A DNA stretch of 64,000 bases from an uncultured Bacilli bacterium (GTDB lineage: Bacteria; Bacillota_I; Bacilli_A; RF39; UBA660): assembly GCA_944332205.1 (NCBI GenBank), contig CALVJN010000001.1, forward strand, positions 21,629-85,628, read 5' to 3'. Positions 44,217 to 53,097 of the stretch are shown here, in pieces. Position numbers and translations under genes: made by a program. The notes beneath the pieces were generated by a model. That model saw only the letters and a program-made list of their open reading frames with translations, did no database searches and was not told the origin of the DNA. Every line of letters starts with the position of its first letter. Position 1 is the stretch's first letter.

Positions 44217-46661
44217 TTAATAATGCCAACAAGAATTATATCCACCTTGACATGTATTTGAACCTGTTAAACATGAATTCCAAGAACCATTAACATATCC
44301 ACCATGACATACAGTATCACAATTTTCATTAACTGTACAAGTATAATCCCATCTACTACAAGCCTGACTTCCTTTATAATCACATGCGTTATAAGCTGCA
44401 TTTTGACTAGAATAGCCAGAACCACTACCTTTTTTAGTAACACCATTACATCTTCCTGCATAAGTATAACCATATGTGCAATTCTTCGAAGTCGTTTTAC
44501 AACTATCCCAAACTCGATTATAACCACCTTGACACGTATTAGAACCAGTCAAACAAGAATTCCAACCACATGAAGAATTTTGTCCATAAGACTTTACATA
44601 AAAATTGCTTGAATAATATTGCGAGTTTCCAGCATTATCTGTACAGGTTATACCAACTGCCTTAGGATTTGAAGGTGAACTAACATTTGTCGTTGTTTTC
44701 ACACTTGTCCCACTCATTGCATCATTACATGTACCAGTAACTGTTATTCCTGTATTACTGTGATAACTTCCATCTGAATCTTTTGCTATATTAGTTGTCC
44801 AACTAACAGTTGGCTTAGTAGCATCCTTTTTAAAAGAAACTGTACACGTATTTGTATTTCCTGCGTTATCCTTTATCTGCCCTGTATAAGTAATAGATGA
44901 AGTATCTTGAGTATGAGTCATACTCTTATTTCCAGTAAGACTACCTATTCCATATTGTGATACACCACTTAAATTATCAGTATTTTTATTAAAAGATACT
45001 CCTACATTTCCAACATACCAGTTATTATTTCCCAAAGTACCTGATAGTGTTAAAGAACATTCTGGCTTAGTAGCATCCTTTTTAAAAGAAACTGTACACG
45101 TATTTGTATTTCCTGCATTATCCTTTATCTGTCCAGTATAAGTAATAGATGAAGTATCTTGAGTGTGAGTCATACTCTTATTCCCAGTAAGACTACCTAT
45201 TCCATATTGTGCCACACCACTTAAATTATCAGTATTTTTATTAAAAGATACTCCTACATTTCCAACATACCAGTTATTATTTCCCAAAGTACCTGATAAA
45301 TTTAAAGAACATTCTGGTTTAGTAGCATCTCGTTTAAAATTTACACTACATATCGTTGAATTTTTAGCATTGTCTTCTACAACTCCATACCAAGTAACAT
45401 TTGATGTATCTGTATTTTGCACTCCTGTTGCATTTGTTCCTATTACTCCTAAAGTAACTCCTTTACTTTTTATCCCACTAATCGCATTAGCATTATCTCC
45501 AATTTGATCTATTGCACTCTTAAAACTTATCGTTGTATCACTTACATACCAATTATTATTTCCCATTGTTCCGCTTAACATCAATTCACATTTAGGTGCT
45601 GTGTTATCAATTCTAATCGTATATGCTTTAGTAGTATTACTTATATTTCCTTCATTATCAACAGCTCTAAAATATACAACCTCATTCATTTCTTCTGTAT
45701 ATTCTATAATACAGCTATCTCCATTACTAGGAGTACAAATATCTAACCATCTTTCTCCTCTTTTCCATTGATATTTGGTTATATTTGTTCCTGATTCTCC
45801 ATATTTTACTCCTGTTTCGTCTCCTTCTCCAAATTCTATAATTAACTTTTGAGCCCACTCTCCAGTACCAGTATAACTTGCTCTTTCTTCCTGCAAACTA
45901 CTTGTAGCATTTCCTTTTCTTACCATATTCACTTGTGTCATTTTTACATATGGTCCTACATTTTCATATACTATCGCTTTACCCTTTTTTATTGCTCCTT
46001 CATATTCATATATTGTTTCATACTCTCCTACTTTTGTTGTATCTATTGTATCAATATTACTTGGCAATATCTCTGGAATATTTTCTTCTCCTTCTCCATT
46101 TACCCTTGCTATTTCTTCTCCTTCATTATTATATCTAACTATATCCGCTGAAATCTTTAACTTTTCTTTTACTTCTTCTCTTGTTGAGTCTTTATAAATA
46201 TATGCTACCGGTGGTTCTCCTAACTCTATTGTCAATGTATCATTTTTTTCCCATACACTATCGCATTCATTCTTCTCTGTTGTATCATAGTTATCTCCTT
46301 CACAAATCAAACACAAATAATAATCATATGCTGTTTTTGACTTTTTTATTACTATTACATAGCTATCCTTATTACAACTATTGCCTTCATAATCAAGTAT
46401 TTCATCCATATATTTTTGACTTTCTAGGGTATTTATACTTACCTTTGATGACTCTAAAAAACTACTTGGAAGATATTTTCTATTGTCTGTATAAAAATTT
46501 TTACCTGATGCTAATATTGTCTCTTCTATACTATTATAATAATCTTCTCTAAATGTCTCTAAATTTCGATTCATATATGGTATTGCAATTATTAATAATA
46601 TACCTAATATAATTATTGCACCTATTATTTCTATTAACGTAAATCCTTTATTATTCTTCAT
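44217..46661 (-). CDS. Second giant pseudopilin-like surface protein with 84-aa tandem repeats
   Basis: An 814-aa protein with a short leader MKNNKG/FTLIEI (Glu11 at +5 of a type IV prepilin site) and a pilin helix to about residue 30. The head module (residues 40-125) has C96, C117 and C120. Next are a DUF5011-like Ig domain (VGEYETIYEYEG), further Ig-like units and two nearly identical 84-aa copies of an ATKPECSLN...VSFKK unit. The C-terminus has a duplicated cysteine-rich motif (NSCLTGSNTCQGGYN). The Ig-like unit with YGIGS and AGN...C is shared with the giant pseudopilin at 26-29 kb. It is probably a surface adhesin carried by a pilus-like export route. Confidence 0.75.
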   Translation of the reverse strand: MKNNKGFTLIEIIGAIIILGILLIIAIPYMNRNLETFREDYYNSIEETILASGKNFYTDNRKYLPSSFLESSKVSINTLESQKYMDEILDYEGNSCNKDSYVIVIKKSKTAYDYYLCLICEGDNYDTTEKNECDSVWEKNDTLTIELGEPPVAYIYKDSTREEVKEKLKISADIVRYNNEGEEIARVNGEGEENIPEILPSNIDTIDTTKVGEYETIYEYEGAIKKGKAIVYENVGPYVKMTQVNMVRKGNATSSLQEERASYTGTGEWAQKLIIEFGEGDETGVKYGESGTNITKYQWKRGERWLDICTPSNGDSCIIEYTEEMNEVVYFRAVDNEGNISNTTKAYTIRIDNTAPKCELMLSGTMGNNNWYVSDTTISFKSAIDQIGDNANAISGIKSKGVTLGVIGTNATGVQNTDTSNVTWYGVVEDNAKNSTICSVNFKRDATKPECSLNLSGTLGNNNWYVGNVGVSFNKNTDNLSGVAQYGIGSLTGNKSMTHTQDTSSITYTGQIKDNAGNTNTCTVSFKKDATKPECSLTLSGTLGNNNWYVGNVGVSFNKNTDNLSGVSQYGIGSLTGNKSMTHTQDTSSITYTGQIKDNAGNTNTCTVSFKKDATKPTVSWTTNIAKDSDGSYHSNTGITVTGTCNDAMSGTSVKTTTNVSSPSNPKAVGITCTDNAGNSQYYSSNFYVKSYGQNSSCGWNSCLTGSNTCQGGYNRVWDSCKTTSKNCTYGYTYAGRCNGVTKKGSGSGYSSQNAAYNACDYKGSQACSRWDYTCTVNENCDTVCHGGYVNGSWNSCLTGSNTCQGGYNSCWHY
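44812..45315 (-). repeat. Two 252-bp tandem copies within the second giant pseudopilin
   Basis: The unit beginning ggcttagtagcatcc occurs at 44812 and again at 45064, exactly 252 bases later, coding for 84 residues. The copies differ only at scattered positions (for example SGVAQ against SGVSQ), so the duplication is recent or homogenised. Confidence 0.9.
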
Positions 46662-46697
46662 AATACACCTCTATTATTATCAGTATAACACATTATA
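46612..46697. repeat. Repeat A: 5' end and leader of the second giant pseudopilin
   Basis: About 85 bases covering the RBS, ATG and the first codons of the pilin leader. It is repeated with about six mismatches at 47213-47297. Confidence 0.8.
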
Positions 46698-46720
46698 AAA
46701 TTAGATTCCATACATTTAGA

Positions 46721-47167
46721 TTAATTAATCATTATATTACAATTATAGCCATCATTAATAAGATTTTCAGATATTTGTTTATACCACTCATTTAAATAAT
46801 AATTATTATCAAGAAATAAAAGTTCAACAGTTAAATTATTATCATTAAAGCTCAATTCATAATTACTATCATTTTGCATATTAGTTTTAGCAGCACTATA
46901 AGTTTCATAATCAAAATATTCATAAATCATAATATTAGAAGATGAAGTAATAGCTCCGTCTAAATCAACAACAAAATTATATCTTTGATACAGCTTATAA
47001 TCTTCAATTGAACTTTCTATTTCTTTTATACAATAATATTTATAATTATCAAAAAATTCTTCTTCATCTTTCTTATCAACAATACTATTTTGATATGATA
47101 GAACACCTAAAATCACTATTATCATATACTGCATAATAAATATAAAGATTAAAGCCCATTTTTTCAT
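46721..47167 (-). CDS. Small membrane-anchored exported protein
   Basis: A 148-aa protein with an N-terminal signal-anchor (residues 4-24) and a short extracytoplasmic domain rich in Asn, Tyr and acidic residues (one CIKEIESSIEDYK helix, one cysteine near each end). The family is not recognised. It lies between the second giant pseudopilin gene and the decayed duplicate of its 5' end, so it may belong to the same surface module. Confidence 0.45.
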   Translation of the reverse strand: MKKWALIFIFIMQYMIIVILGVLSYQNSIVDKKDEEEFFDNYKYYCIKEIESSIEDYKLYQRYNFVVDLDGAITSSSNIMIYEYFDYETYSAAKTNMQNDSNYELSFNDNNLTVELLFLDNNYYLNEWYKQISENLINDGYNCNIMIN

Positions 47168-47212
47168 AAAATCCTCTTTTCTAAAATTAAAATTTTTATA
47201 TATTATTATTTA

Positions 47213-47297
47213 ACTATTGTGCCTATTATTTATATTAACGTAAATCCTTTATTATTCTTCATAAGACACCTCTATTATTATCAGTATAACACATTAT
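47213..47297 (-). pseudogene. Decayed duplicate of a pilin-like gene 5' end
   Basis: Matches 46612-46697, including the GAGGTGTCTT/ATG start region. On the minus strand it reads MKNNKGFTLI and then a TAA stop where the intact copy has GAA (the +5 Glu of the prepilin site). It ends soon after, so it is a remnant of a duplicated pseudopilin gene. Confidence 0.65.
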
Positions 47298-47302
47298 ATC
47301 TA

Positions 47303-48394
47303 TTATTTACTATTTGAATTTCTTATTTTTGGTAAATATTTTTTTATATTATACCTAGCAACCCTTATAATTTCTTTCCAAATACTCAAAAAAAAGGTTT
47401 TTTCTTCATCAGTTAGATTTTTATAACTATTAATTATTAATTTTATATTTTTTATTTTTTCTTGAGATAAATCACTCGTAGTTTTTATATTAGTAGAAAT
47501 TAAAATTTGATAAATTATATCAAAAAATCTTTTCTTATCGTTTTTTGGAATTAAAACAATCGTAGACATTATATCATTAATATACTGGCTTTTTTTATTT
47601 ACCATTTCTATTTTTTCAAAATTATCATCATTAATTTTCCATGAAAACAAATCATGTTGCATAATTAATTTTTTGCTACTTTTAACAACAATAAACTTTT
47701 CCTTATGATTTAATAACATCCCAATAATTGAAGTTTCTGGAACAAACGTTATTATTTTAAATAAACTTTCATTATACCTTTTGCTATTTACAATCTTATT
47801 AAAAAATCCTGGTCCATCATTATTATAAATTTTAATAATTCTTTTCCTATATTTAGCTTTACAAAAACTAGATGCATAAATAGCTAAATTTCCTCCTTTA
47901 GAATGTCCGCCAACTATAGCAAATAAACTATTATTTTTCAAAACTCTTTCTAAATATTTTACAGATTCTTTTTGTGAAGGAACCTTTAACATATAAGTCA
48001 TATTAAAATCTTCCTTTATACCTATTAAAGAATCATCTGTTCCTCTATATGAAATATATACCAAATCACCACCCAAAAAAAATGTTATAGCAGCAAATTG
48101 CTTTTCAATAGAACTATCAAGTATACTAATATAATTACCAACTACTAATGAAGAATATCTATTACTAAAAGACATTAATTGAAATAATTTATATATATTT
48201 TTATTCCTAACTTTTATTTTGTTATCTAAAAATTTTTTATATAAATCTTTTACCATAATTTTATCTTTAAATGATAAAATGCCATCAAAATTTATATAAG
48301 AAAAGCAAGACATTATCAAATTATCAACTTCATTAAACGGTTTTTCTTCAAAAGTTACATTATATTTAATGACATAATTAAAAATAGAAGACAT
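47303..48394 (-). CDS. Mbeg1-like (DUF2974) alpha/beta hydrolase
   Basis: A 363-aa protein with FLGGDLVYISYRGTDDSLIG, then the nucleophile elbow VGGHSKGGNLAIYAS (GHSKG form of GxSxG), and a YNNDGPGF strand as in the Mbeg1-like family. These are soluble lipase-like hydrolases whose substrate is unknown. The histidine may be in MQHDLFSW. No signal peptide is present, so it acts in the cytoplasm. Confidence 0.75.
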   Translation of the reverse strand: MSSIFNYVIKYNVTFEEKPFNEVDNLIMSCFSYINFDGILSFKDKIMVKDLYKKFLDNKIKVRNKNIYKLFQLMSFSNRYSSLVVGNYISILDSSIEKQFAAITFFLGGDLVYISYRGTDDSLIGIKEDFNMTYMLKVPSQKESVKYLERVLKNNSLFAIVGGHSKGGNLAIYASSFCKAKYRKRIIKIYNNDGPGFFNKIVNSKRYNESLFKIITFVPETSIIGMLLNHKEKFIVVKSSKKLIMQHDLFSWKINDDNFEKIEMVNKKSQYINDIMSTIVLIPKNDKKRFFDIIYQILISTNIKTTSDLSQEKIKNIKLIINSYKNLTDEEKTFFLSIWKEIIRVARYNIKKYLPKIRNSNSK

Positions 48395-48450
48395 AATAAC
48401 ACCTCAAATATATTCTAACACACTACTAAAAATATTAATAATAACTTTTA

Positions 48451-48480
48451 AAATAAAAAAGTCACTCAAATGAATGACTT
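48451..48480 (-). terminator. Terminator of htpG
   Basis: AAGTCA(T)TCA / TGA(G)TGACTT stem with one mismatch (48459-48480), followed on the minus strand by TTTTTTATTT. The htpG stop codon overlaps the stem. Confidence 0.7.
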
Positions 48481-50362
48481 ATTTATTAGATATAATTTCA
48501 CAAATTAAATTACTAATTTCAGTTGGATTATCAATAGGCAATCCTTCAATTAGCCTTGCTTGCGAATATAAAATTTTAGTATATTTTTTTAATTCTTCTT
48601 TATCAGTATTATATAAATTTTTCAATTTATCAACTATAGGATGTTTTTCATTAATTTCTAAAATTGTTTCGGCTTTTACCTTTTCATCAGTAGGCATAGC
48701 ATTTATTACTTTTTCCATCTCTATTGATACTTGCCCTTCACTAGTTAAACAAACTGGATGATTTTTTAATCTCTTAGTAAATCTAATATCTTTTACTTGA
48801 TCTTTTAATGTTTCTTTCATAATACTAAACATTTCTTTATTATCTTCATTATTTTTCTTCAATTCCTCTTTTTCTTCCTCTGTTTCTAAGTCCATGTTTT
48901 CACTTGAAATATTAACAAATTGTTTCTTATCATATTCCATAAGTACTTGAAGAGCAAATTCATCAACATATTCTGTTAAATATAATATTTCAATACCTTT
49001 GTCCTTGACAGCTTCAACTTGTGGTAATAAATCTATTTTATCTACCGTTTCACCACACGCATAATAAATTTTTTCTTGTTTTTCTTTCATTCTTGAAACA
49101 TATTCTTTTAAAGTAACAAGTTTTTTCTCAGTAGAAGAATAAAACATTATTAAATCTTTAAGAGTATCTTTATTAACTCCATAGCCATTATATATTCCAA
49201 ATTTTAATTGCATCCCAAAAATTTTAAAAAACTTTTCATATTCTTCTCTTGATTCAGAAAGCATATTTTCCAATTCTTTTCTTATCTTTGATTCAATACT
49301 TTTAGCAATTATGCTAACCTGCTTATTTTGTTGAAGTATTTCACGAGAAATATTAAGAGAAACATCTGGAGTATCTATAATACCTTTTACAAAACTAAAA
49401 TAGTCTGGTAATAACTCTGAACATTTATCCATTATTAAGACACCATTAGAATATAATTCAAGACCTTTTTCATAATCTTTAGTATAAAAATCAAATGGAG
49501 CTTTACTTGGAATAAATAATAATGCATTATAACTACATTGACCTTCAACATTACTATTTATAATTCGTAAAGGCTTTTCATAGTCATAAAACTTATCCAT
49601 GTAAAATCTTTCATATTCTTCATCTTTAACTTCTTTTTTATCTTTTTTCCAAAGTGGAATCATACTATTGATAGTTTCTTCATGAACATGAGTTTCATAT
49701 TCATCTTTCGTTCCTTCTTTTAAATCTTTATGTTCAATATCAATTTTAATTGGATATTTAATATAGTCAGAATATTTCTTTACAAGTCCTTCTATTGTAA
49801 AAGTATCAAGATATTTTGAATATTCTTCATTATCATCATCATTTTTCAAATGAACAATAACACTTGTACCATATTGATCTTTTTGACATTCTTCTATAGT
49901 GTAACCACTAGCACCTTCACTTTCCCAAATATAAGCTTTTTCATCACCATACTTTTTACTAATAACTTCTATTTTATCACTAACCATAAAAGCAGAATAA
50001 AAACCAACTCCAAATTGCCCAATAATTTCCATGTCTTTTTTCTTATTTTCTTCTTTAAATAATAAAGTTCCACTTTGAGCAATAGTACCAAGATTTTCTT
50101 CTAATTCTAAAGAACTCATACCACAACCATTATCAGTTACAGTTAAAGTTCTATTTTCCTTATCTAAATCTATTTTTATGAAGAAATCTTCTTTATCTAA
50201 TTTTACTTTTCGATCTGTTAAGGAACGATAATAAAGTTTATCAATTGCATCACTAGCATTAGAAATAAGTTCTCTTAAAAATATCTCTTTATTTGAATAA
50301 ATAGAATTAATCATTAAATCTAATAACTTTTTAGATTCTGCTTTAAATTGTTTTTTCTTCAT
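48479..50362 (-). CDS. htpG: Hsp90-family chaperone HtpG
   Basis: A 627-aa chaperone with the GHKL ATPase domain: FLRELISNASDAIDKL (Asn/Asp), VTDNGCGMSSLELEENLG, GQFGVGFYSAFMVSD. The middle and C-terminal regions follow the family (IWESEGASGY, LNISREILQQNKQVS, RLKNHPVCL). It assists client protein folding with ATP under stress. The start at 50362 (MKKKQF) follows AGAGGCG. The longer reading frame to 50425 would cross the promoter. Confidence 0.95.
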   Translation of the reverse strand: MKKKQFKAESKKLLDLMINSIYSNKEIFLRELISNASDAIDKLYYRSLTDRKVKLDKEDFFIKIDLDKENRTLTVTDNGCGMSSLELEENLGTIAQSGTLLFKEENKKKDMEIIGQFGVGFYSAFMVSDKIEVISKKYGDEKAYIWESEGASGYTIEECQKDQYGTSVIVHLKNDDDNEEYSKYLDTFTIEGLVKKYSDYIKYPIKIDIEHKDLKEGTKDEYETHVHEETINSMIPLWKKDKKEVKDEEYERFYMDKFYDYEKPLRIINSNVEGQCSYNALLFIPSKAPFDFYTKDYEKGLELYSNGVLIMDKCSELLPDYFSFVKGIIDTPDVSLNISREILQQNKQVSIIAKSIESKIRKELENMLSESREEYEKFFKIFGMQLKFGIYNGYGVNKDTLKDLIMFYSSTEKKLVTLKEYVSRMKEKQEKIYYACGETVDKIDLLPQVEAVKDKGIEILYLTEYVDEFALQVLMEYDKKQFVNISSENMDLETEEEKEELKKNNEDNKEMFSIMKETLKDQVKDIRFTKRLKNHPVCLTSEGQVSIEMEKVINAMPTDEKVKAETILEINEKHPIVDKLKNLYNTDKEELKKYTKILYSQARLIEGLPIDNPTEISNLICEIISNK

Positions 50363-50396
50363 ATAACGCCTCTTTCTGTTGAATAACAACAAATAA

Positions 50397-50425
50397 ATAT
50401 TAGCACCTTTTTTAGCACTTGTCAA
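50397..50425 (-). promoter_or_regulatory. Promoter of htpG
   Basis: Minus-strand consensus TTGACA (50420-50425), a 17-base spacer and TAATAT (50397-50402). The -35 lies inside the CIRCE-like element. Confidence 0.75.
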
Positions 50426-50438
50426 TATCGTTTGCTAA
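50412..50438 (-). promoter_or_regulatory. CIRCE-like HrcA operator over the htpG promoter
   Basis: TTAGCACTT-N9-GTTTGCTAA against the consensus TTAGCACTC-N9-GAGTGCTAA: eight and seven of nine positions match, with the exact 9-base spacer. HrcA binding would block the -35 at 50420-50425. Confidence 0.75.
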
Positions 50439-50440
50439 TC

Positions 50441-50476
50441 AATAGTAATAAAAAAATCTTAATAAAACTTAAGATT
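50441..50476 (-). terminator. Terminator of the gene upstream of htpG
   Basis: AATCTTAA/TTAAGATT hairpin (50455-50476) overlapping the stop of the 354-aa gene, followed on the minus strand by TTTTTTATTA. Confidence 0.6.
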
Positions 50477-51539
50477 AATTTACTATAGTATATTTAGTTT
50501 TTGGTATAAATCTTTTTACTTTTGGTTTTTCATTAGATAAACCATTATTTAAAAATTGATTTCGCGTTTCAATAAAAGCTCTTGAAACCATAGGTATACC
50601 ATTTTCTTCCATATAAGAAAGAATTTGTGTATTATCTTCATCAGTAATAACTCTACCATCAACACTAACTTTAATTTTATAAATTTCATTTAAATTTAAA
50701 GGTCTAAAAGAATCTTCAGTAAGTTTCTTTTTATGCATATAATCTAATATTAAAGAGCAATCATTAGGATAAGCATTCCTAAAAAATTCATATAGTCTTA
50801 GTAGATAATTATTTTTATTTTTACCGCCAAAATCATTAATTATTTGCTTTACACAATCATTATCTGAAAATGGTAATAATTTTAAAAATTCTACTAAAGT
50901 AAATGGCGTTCCATCTTCAGCAATACCAGTTTTTATTCCATTAACTAATTTATCTGTTTTAGAAAGAATATATTCTTTTCTTTTTTCTTTATTTTCTTCA
51001 GCTTTTAAACAATATTCATGATATAGTTCAGGATCAAGTGTTTCAATAGCACAAACACAATAATTAAAAGAAGAAAAATCTATACCAAAACGATCTAAAA
51101 AAGAAGCAGTATCAAAACTTGAAGAATCTTTTACATATGAATCTAGCAAAAATTTTGCATAACTATAAACTTGAAAATAATCTTGTATTTTAACTAAATA
51201 TTTAACTTCTTCAACAATACCTTTTTCTTCACAATCTTTATAAACTTCATAAATATCTTTCCATTTTTTCACAAAAGAACCTAAAAAAGGATCTTGTTCA
51301 TAACCTAAAAATTGAGAAAAAGCCATTGAAAATTCTTTGGAATTTTTATAAATTAAATTAAGTTGATAAATTTTTTCGTACAAAGAACAATCATTATCAA
51401 AGACCTCTATTACTTTAGACAAACTTATAGCTTTCAAATACTTATATCTATTATCTCTTTTTACCTCAACTTCACCTTTTAAATAATCAGTTAAATTTTT
51501 TATATTAACTGGTACATCAGCAATACTTTTTTTCAACAT
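50475..51539 (-). CDS. Cytoplasmic protein of unknown function
   Basis: A 354-aa protein, largely helical, without membrane segments or known catalytic motifs. It has charged helical stretches (EENKEKRKEYILSKTDKLV, NEIYKIKVSVDGRVITDED) and a basic C-terminal tail (KPKVKRFIPKTKYTIVN). I do not recognise a family. It is transcribed alone, closed by a terminator, and starts after AGGGGG. Confidence 0.4.
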   Translation of the reverse strand: MLKKSIADVPVNIKNLTDYLKGEVEVKRDNRYKYLKAISLSKVIEVFDNDCSLYEKIYQLNLIYKNSKEFSMAFSQFLGYEQDPFLGSFVKKWKDIYEVYKDCEEKGIVEEVKYLVKIQDYFQVYSYAKFLLDSYVKDSSSFDTASFLDRFGIDFSSFNYCVCAIETLDPELYHEYCLKAEENKEKRKEYILSKTDKLVNGIKTGIAEDGTPFTLVEFLKLLPFSDNDCVKQIINDFGGKNKNNYLLRLYEFFRNAYPNDCSLILDYMHKKKLTEDSFRPLNLNEIYKIKVSVDGRVITDEDNTQILSYMEENGIPMVSRAFIETRNQFLNNGLSNEKPKVKRFIPKTKYTIVN

Positions 51540-51696
51540 AAAATTATCCCCCTATTTATATATAATATAAATTATAAAAGCAAAAGCTCTCACAAAATTC
51601 GCGTATATTATAATTCAATAAATTAAAAAAGTCAACATTACTATTATAACTTTACTATTATAAAATCATGATATAATTATTAAAGGTGATATTTTC

Positions 51697-52428
51697 ATGA
51701 AAGAATTTTTCTTAGATAATAAAATCGAAATGCCATTTATTCTATTTGGCAAAATACATATTATGTGTATATTAATATTAATAATTGGCTTAATAATAAT
51801 ATACAAATTACGTCATAAAATAAAAAAAATTAAAAAAAAGAAAGAAATTAAAATCATTATGTTTTTGATACTTTTTCTTAATATGATAATATATTATGGA
51901 AGTTACATATATTATGGCGTATATGATTGGAAAGTACATTTGCCATTACATTTTTGTTTTATAGCTGGTATACTATTCATGACATATTTATTAACTAATA
52001 ATAGAAAATTATATAAAATAATATTTCCATTAACATTTATTGGCCCATTACCAGCTATTTTTTATCCAGACTTAACCAGTAGCTTAGATTATTTCGTATT
52101 TTATCAATATTTTATAAGTCATCATATTTTAATGCTTTTCAGTTACTTTACTTTATATTTAGACAACTTCAATATAACAATTAAAGATACAATTAATACT
52201 TTTATATTAGCAAATATAATATTCATAACAATGTTTATATTCAACCAAATATTTCAAACAAATTACATAATGTCTAATAAACTGCCAGATTTTATATTAG
52301 AACTATATCCATTTCTAAAAAATATTTGGCCACCTATTATTTTAGAAACAATAGGCATAATAGTATTATTTCTAATATCAATTTTAACAACAATAAAAAA
52401 TAAAGAAGACAAAAAAGTTCAATATTAA
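51697..52428 (+). CDS. YwaF/TIGR02206-like integral membrane protein
   Basis: A 243-aa protein, one of the few plus-strand genes. Six or seven transmembrane helices are visible; the third carries LPLHFCFIAGILFMTYLL, the motif of the TIGR02206 (YwaF) family. The function is unknown in the family. It starts after AAAGGTGAT and ends at the terminator shared with tspO. Confidence 0.75.
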   Translation: MKEFFLDNKIEMPFILFGKIHIMCILILIIGLIIIYKLRHKIKKIKKKKEIKIIMFLILFLNMIIYYGSYIYYGVYDWKVHLPLHFCFIAGILFMTYLLTNNRKLYKIIFPLTFIGPLPAIFYPDLTSSLDYFVFYQYFISHHILMLFSYFTLYLDNFNITIKDTINTFILANIIFITMFIFNQIFQTNYIMSNKLPDFILELYPFLKNIWPPIILETIGIIVLFLISILTTIKNKEDKKVQY

Positions 52429-52443
52429 ACTATTGAACTTTTT
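52411..52443. terminator. Bidirectional terminator between converging genes
   Basis: AAAAAGTTCAATA/TATTGAACTTTTT perfect stem with a 6-base loop, between the YwaF-like gene (plus) and tspO (minus). Confidence 0.8.
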
Positions 52444-52897
52444 AATTTAACAAATAAATTTGTAAATTTAAATATGCTGCAAAACAAAGCCATAAAATAT
52501 AAGGAATAAGTAAATAAAAAGAAATTTTATTTTTTCTATAATACAAATAACTCATAAATAAAACTAAAATAATCAATAGTAAAATCCAAAAGAAAGAAAA
52601 TAAATAGTACTTTAATCCAAAGAACAAAAAAGTCCATAATGAATTAACTAATAATTGAATTAAATATATCATATAATAATCAAAATTATTATATTTAGAA
52701 TCTGTAACTAAATATAAAGAAATACTCATTAAAATATAAATAATAATCCAAGCAATTGGAAATATAAATGCTGGTGGAGATAGCTTTGGTTTTACTAATT
52801 CTTTGTATATATCCATAGAAACAAAAAAACTAAAAAAACTACCAATTATAATTGTCAATACTATTATAATAATTAATTTTTTAAAATTTATCTTCAT
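52442..52897 (-). CDS. tspO: TspO/MBR-family tryptophan-rich sensory protein
   Basis: A 151-aa protein with five transmembrane helices. Motifs KPKLSPPAFIFPIAWIIIYI, LVNSLWTFLFFGLKYYLFSFFWI and LIPYILWLCFAAYLN are those of TspO. The family binds tetrapyrroles and other lipophilic ligands in the membrane. Its stop codon lies within the shared terminator. Confidence 0.85.
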   Translation of the reverse strand: MKINFKKLIIIIVLTIIIGSFFSFFVSMDIYKELVKPKLSPPAFIFPIAWIIIYILMSISLYLVTDSKYNNFDYYMIYLIQLLVNSLWTFLFFGLKYYLFSFFWILLLIILVLFMSYLYYRKNKISFYLLIPYILWLCFAAYLNLQIYLLN

Positions 52898-52930
52898 ATT
52901 ATATTAATATGTAACTTTAACTTTTTTTAT

Positions 52931-52956
52931 GCAAAAAAAAATAGCAATTGCTATTT
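52931..52956 (-). terminator. Terminator of tRNA-Glu
   Basis: AAATAGCAATTGCTATTT hairpin followed on the minus strand by TTTTTT, about 10 bases past the tRNA 3' end. Confidence 0.75.
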
Positions 52957-52965
52957 ATAACCAAA

Positions 52966-53042
52966 TGGTGACTCGTATGGGGTTCGGACCCATGAATACT
53001 GCCTTGAGAGGGCAGCGTGTTAAACCACTTCACCAACGAGCC
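52966..53042 (-). tRNA. tRNA-Glu (anticodon CTC)
   Basis: 77-nt cloverleaf with acceptor GGCTCGT/ACGAGTC, one G-T pair and encoded CCA. The anticodon stem CTGCC/GGCAG holds the loop CTCTCAA (anticodon CTC, Glu). The T arm reads GGGTCCGAACCCC. Confidence 0.9.
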
Positions 53043-53050
53043 ATAAGAAT

Positions 53051-53079
53051 ATGTTAACATATTCATTATTAAATTTCAA
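53051..53079 (-). promoter_or_regulatory. Promoter of tRNA-Glu
   Basis: Minus-strand TTGAAA (53074-53079), a 17-base spacer and TAACAT (53051-53056). Confidence 0.6.
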
Positions 53080-53097
53080 TACATATGTATTAAACCA

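Noticed and set aside
44304..44573. Plus-strand open frame rich in Thr and Ser opposite the second giant pseudopilin
   Set aside because: It is an antisense shadow caused by the repetitive cysteine codons.
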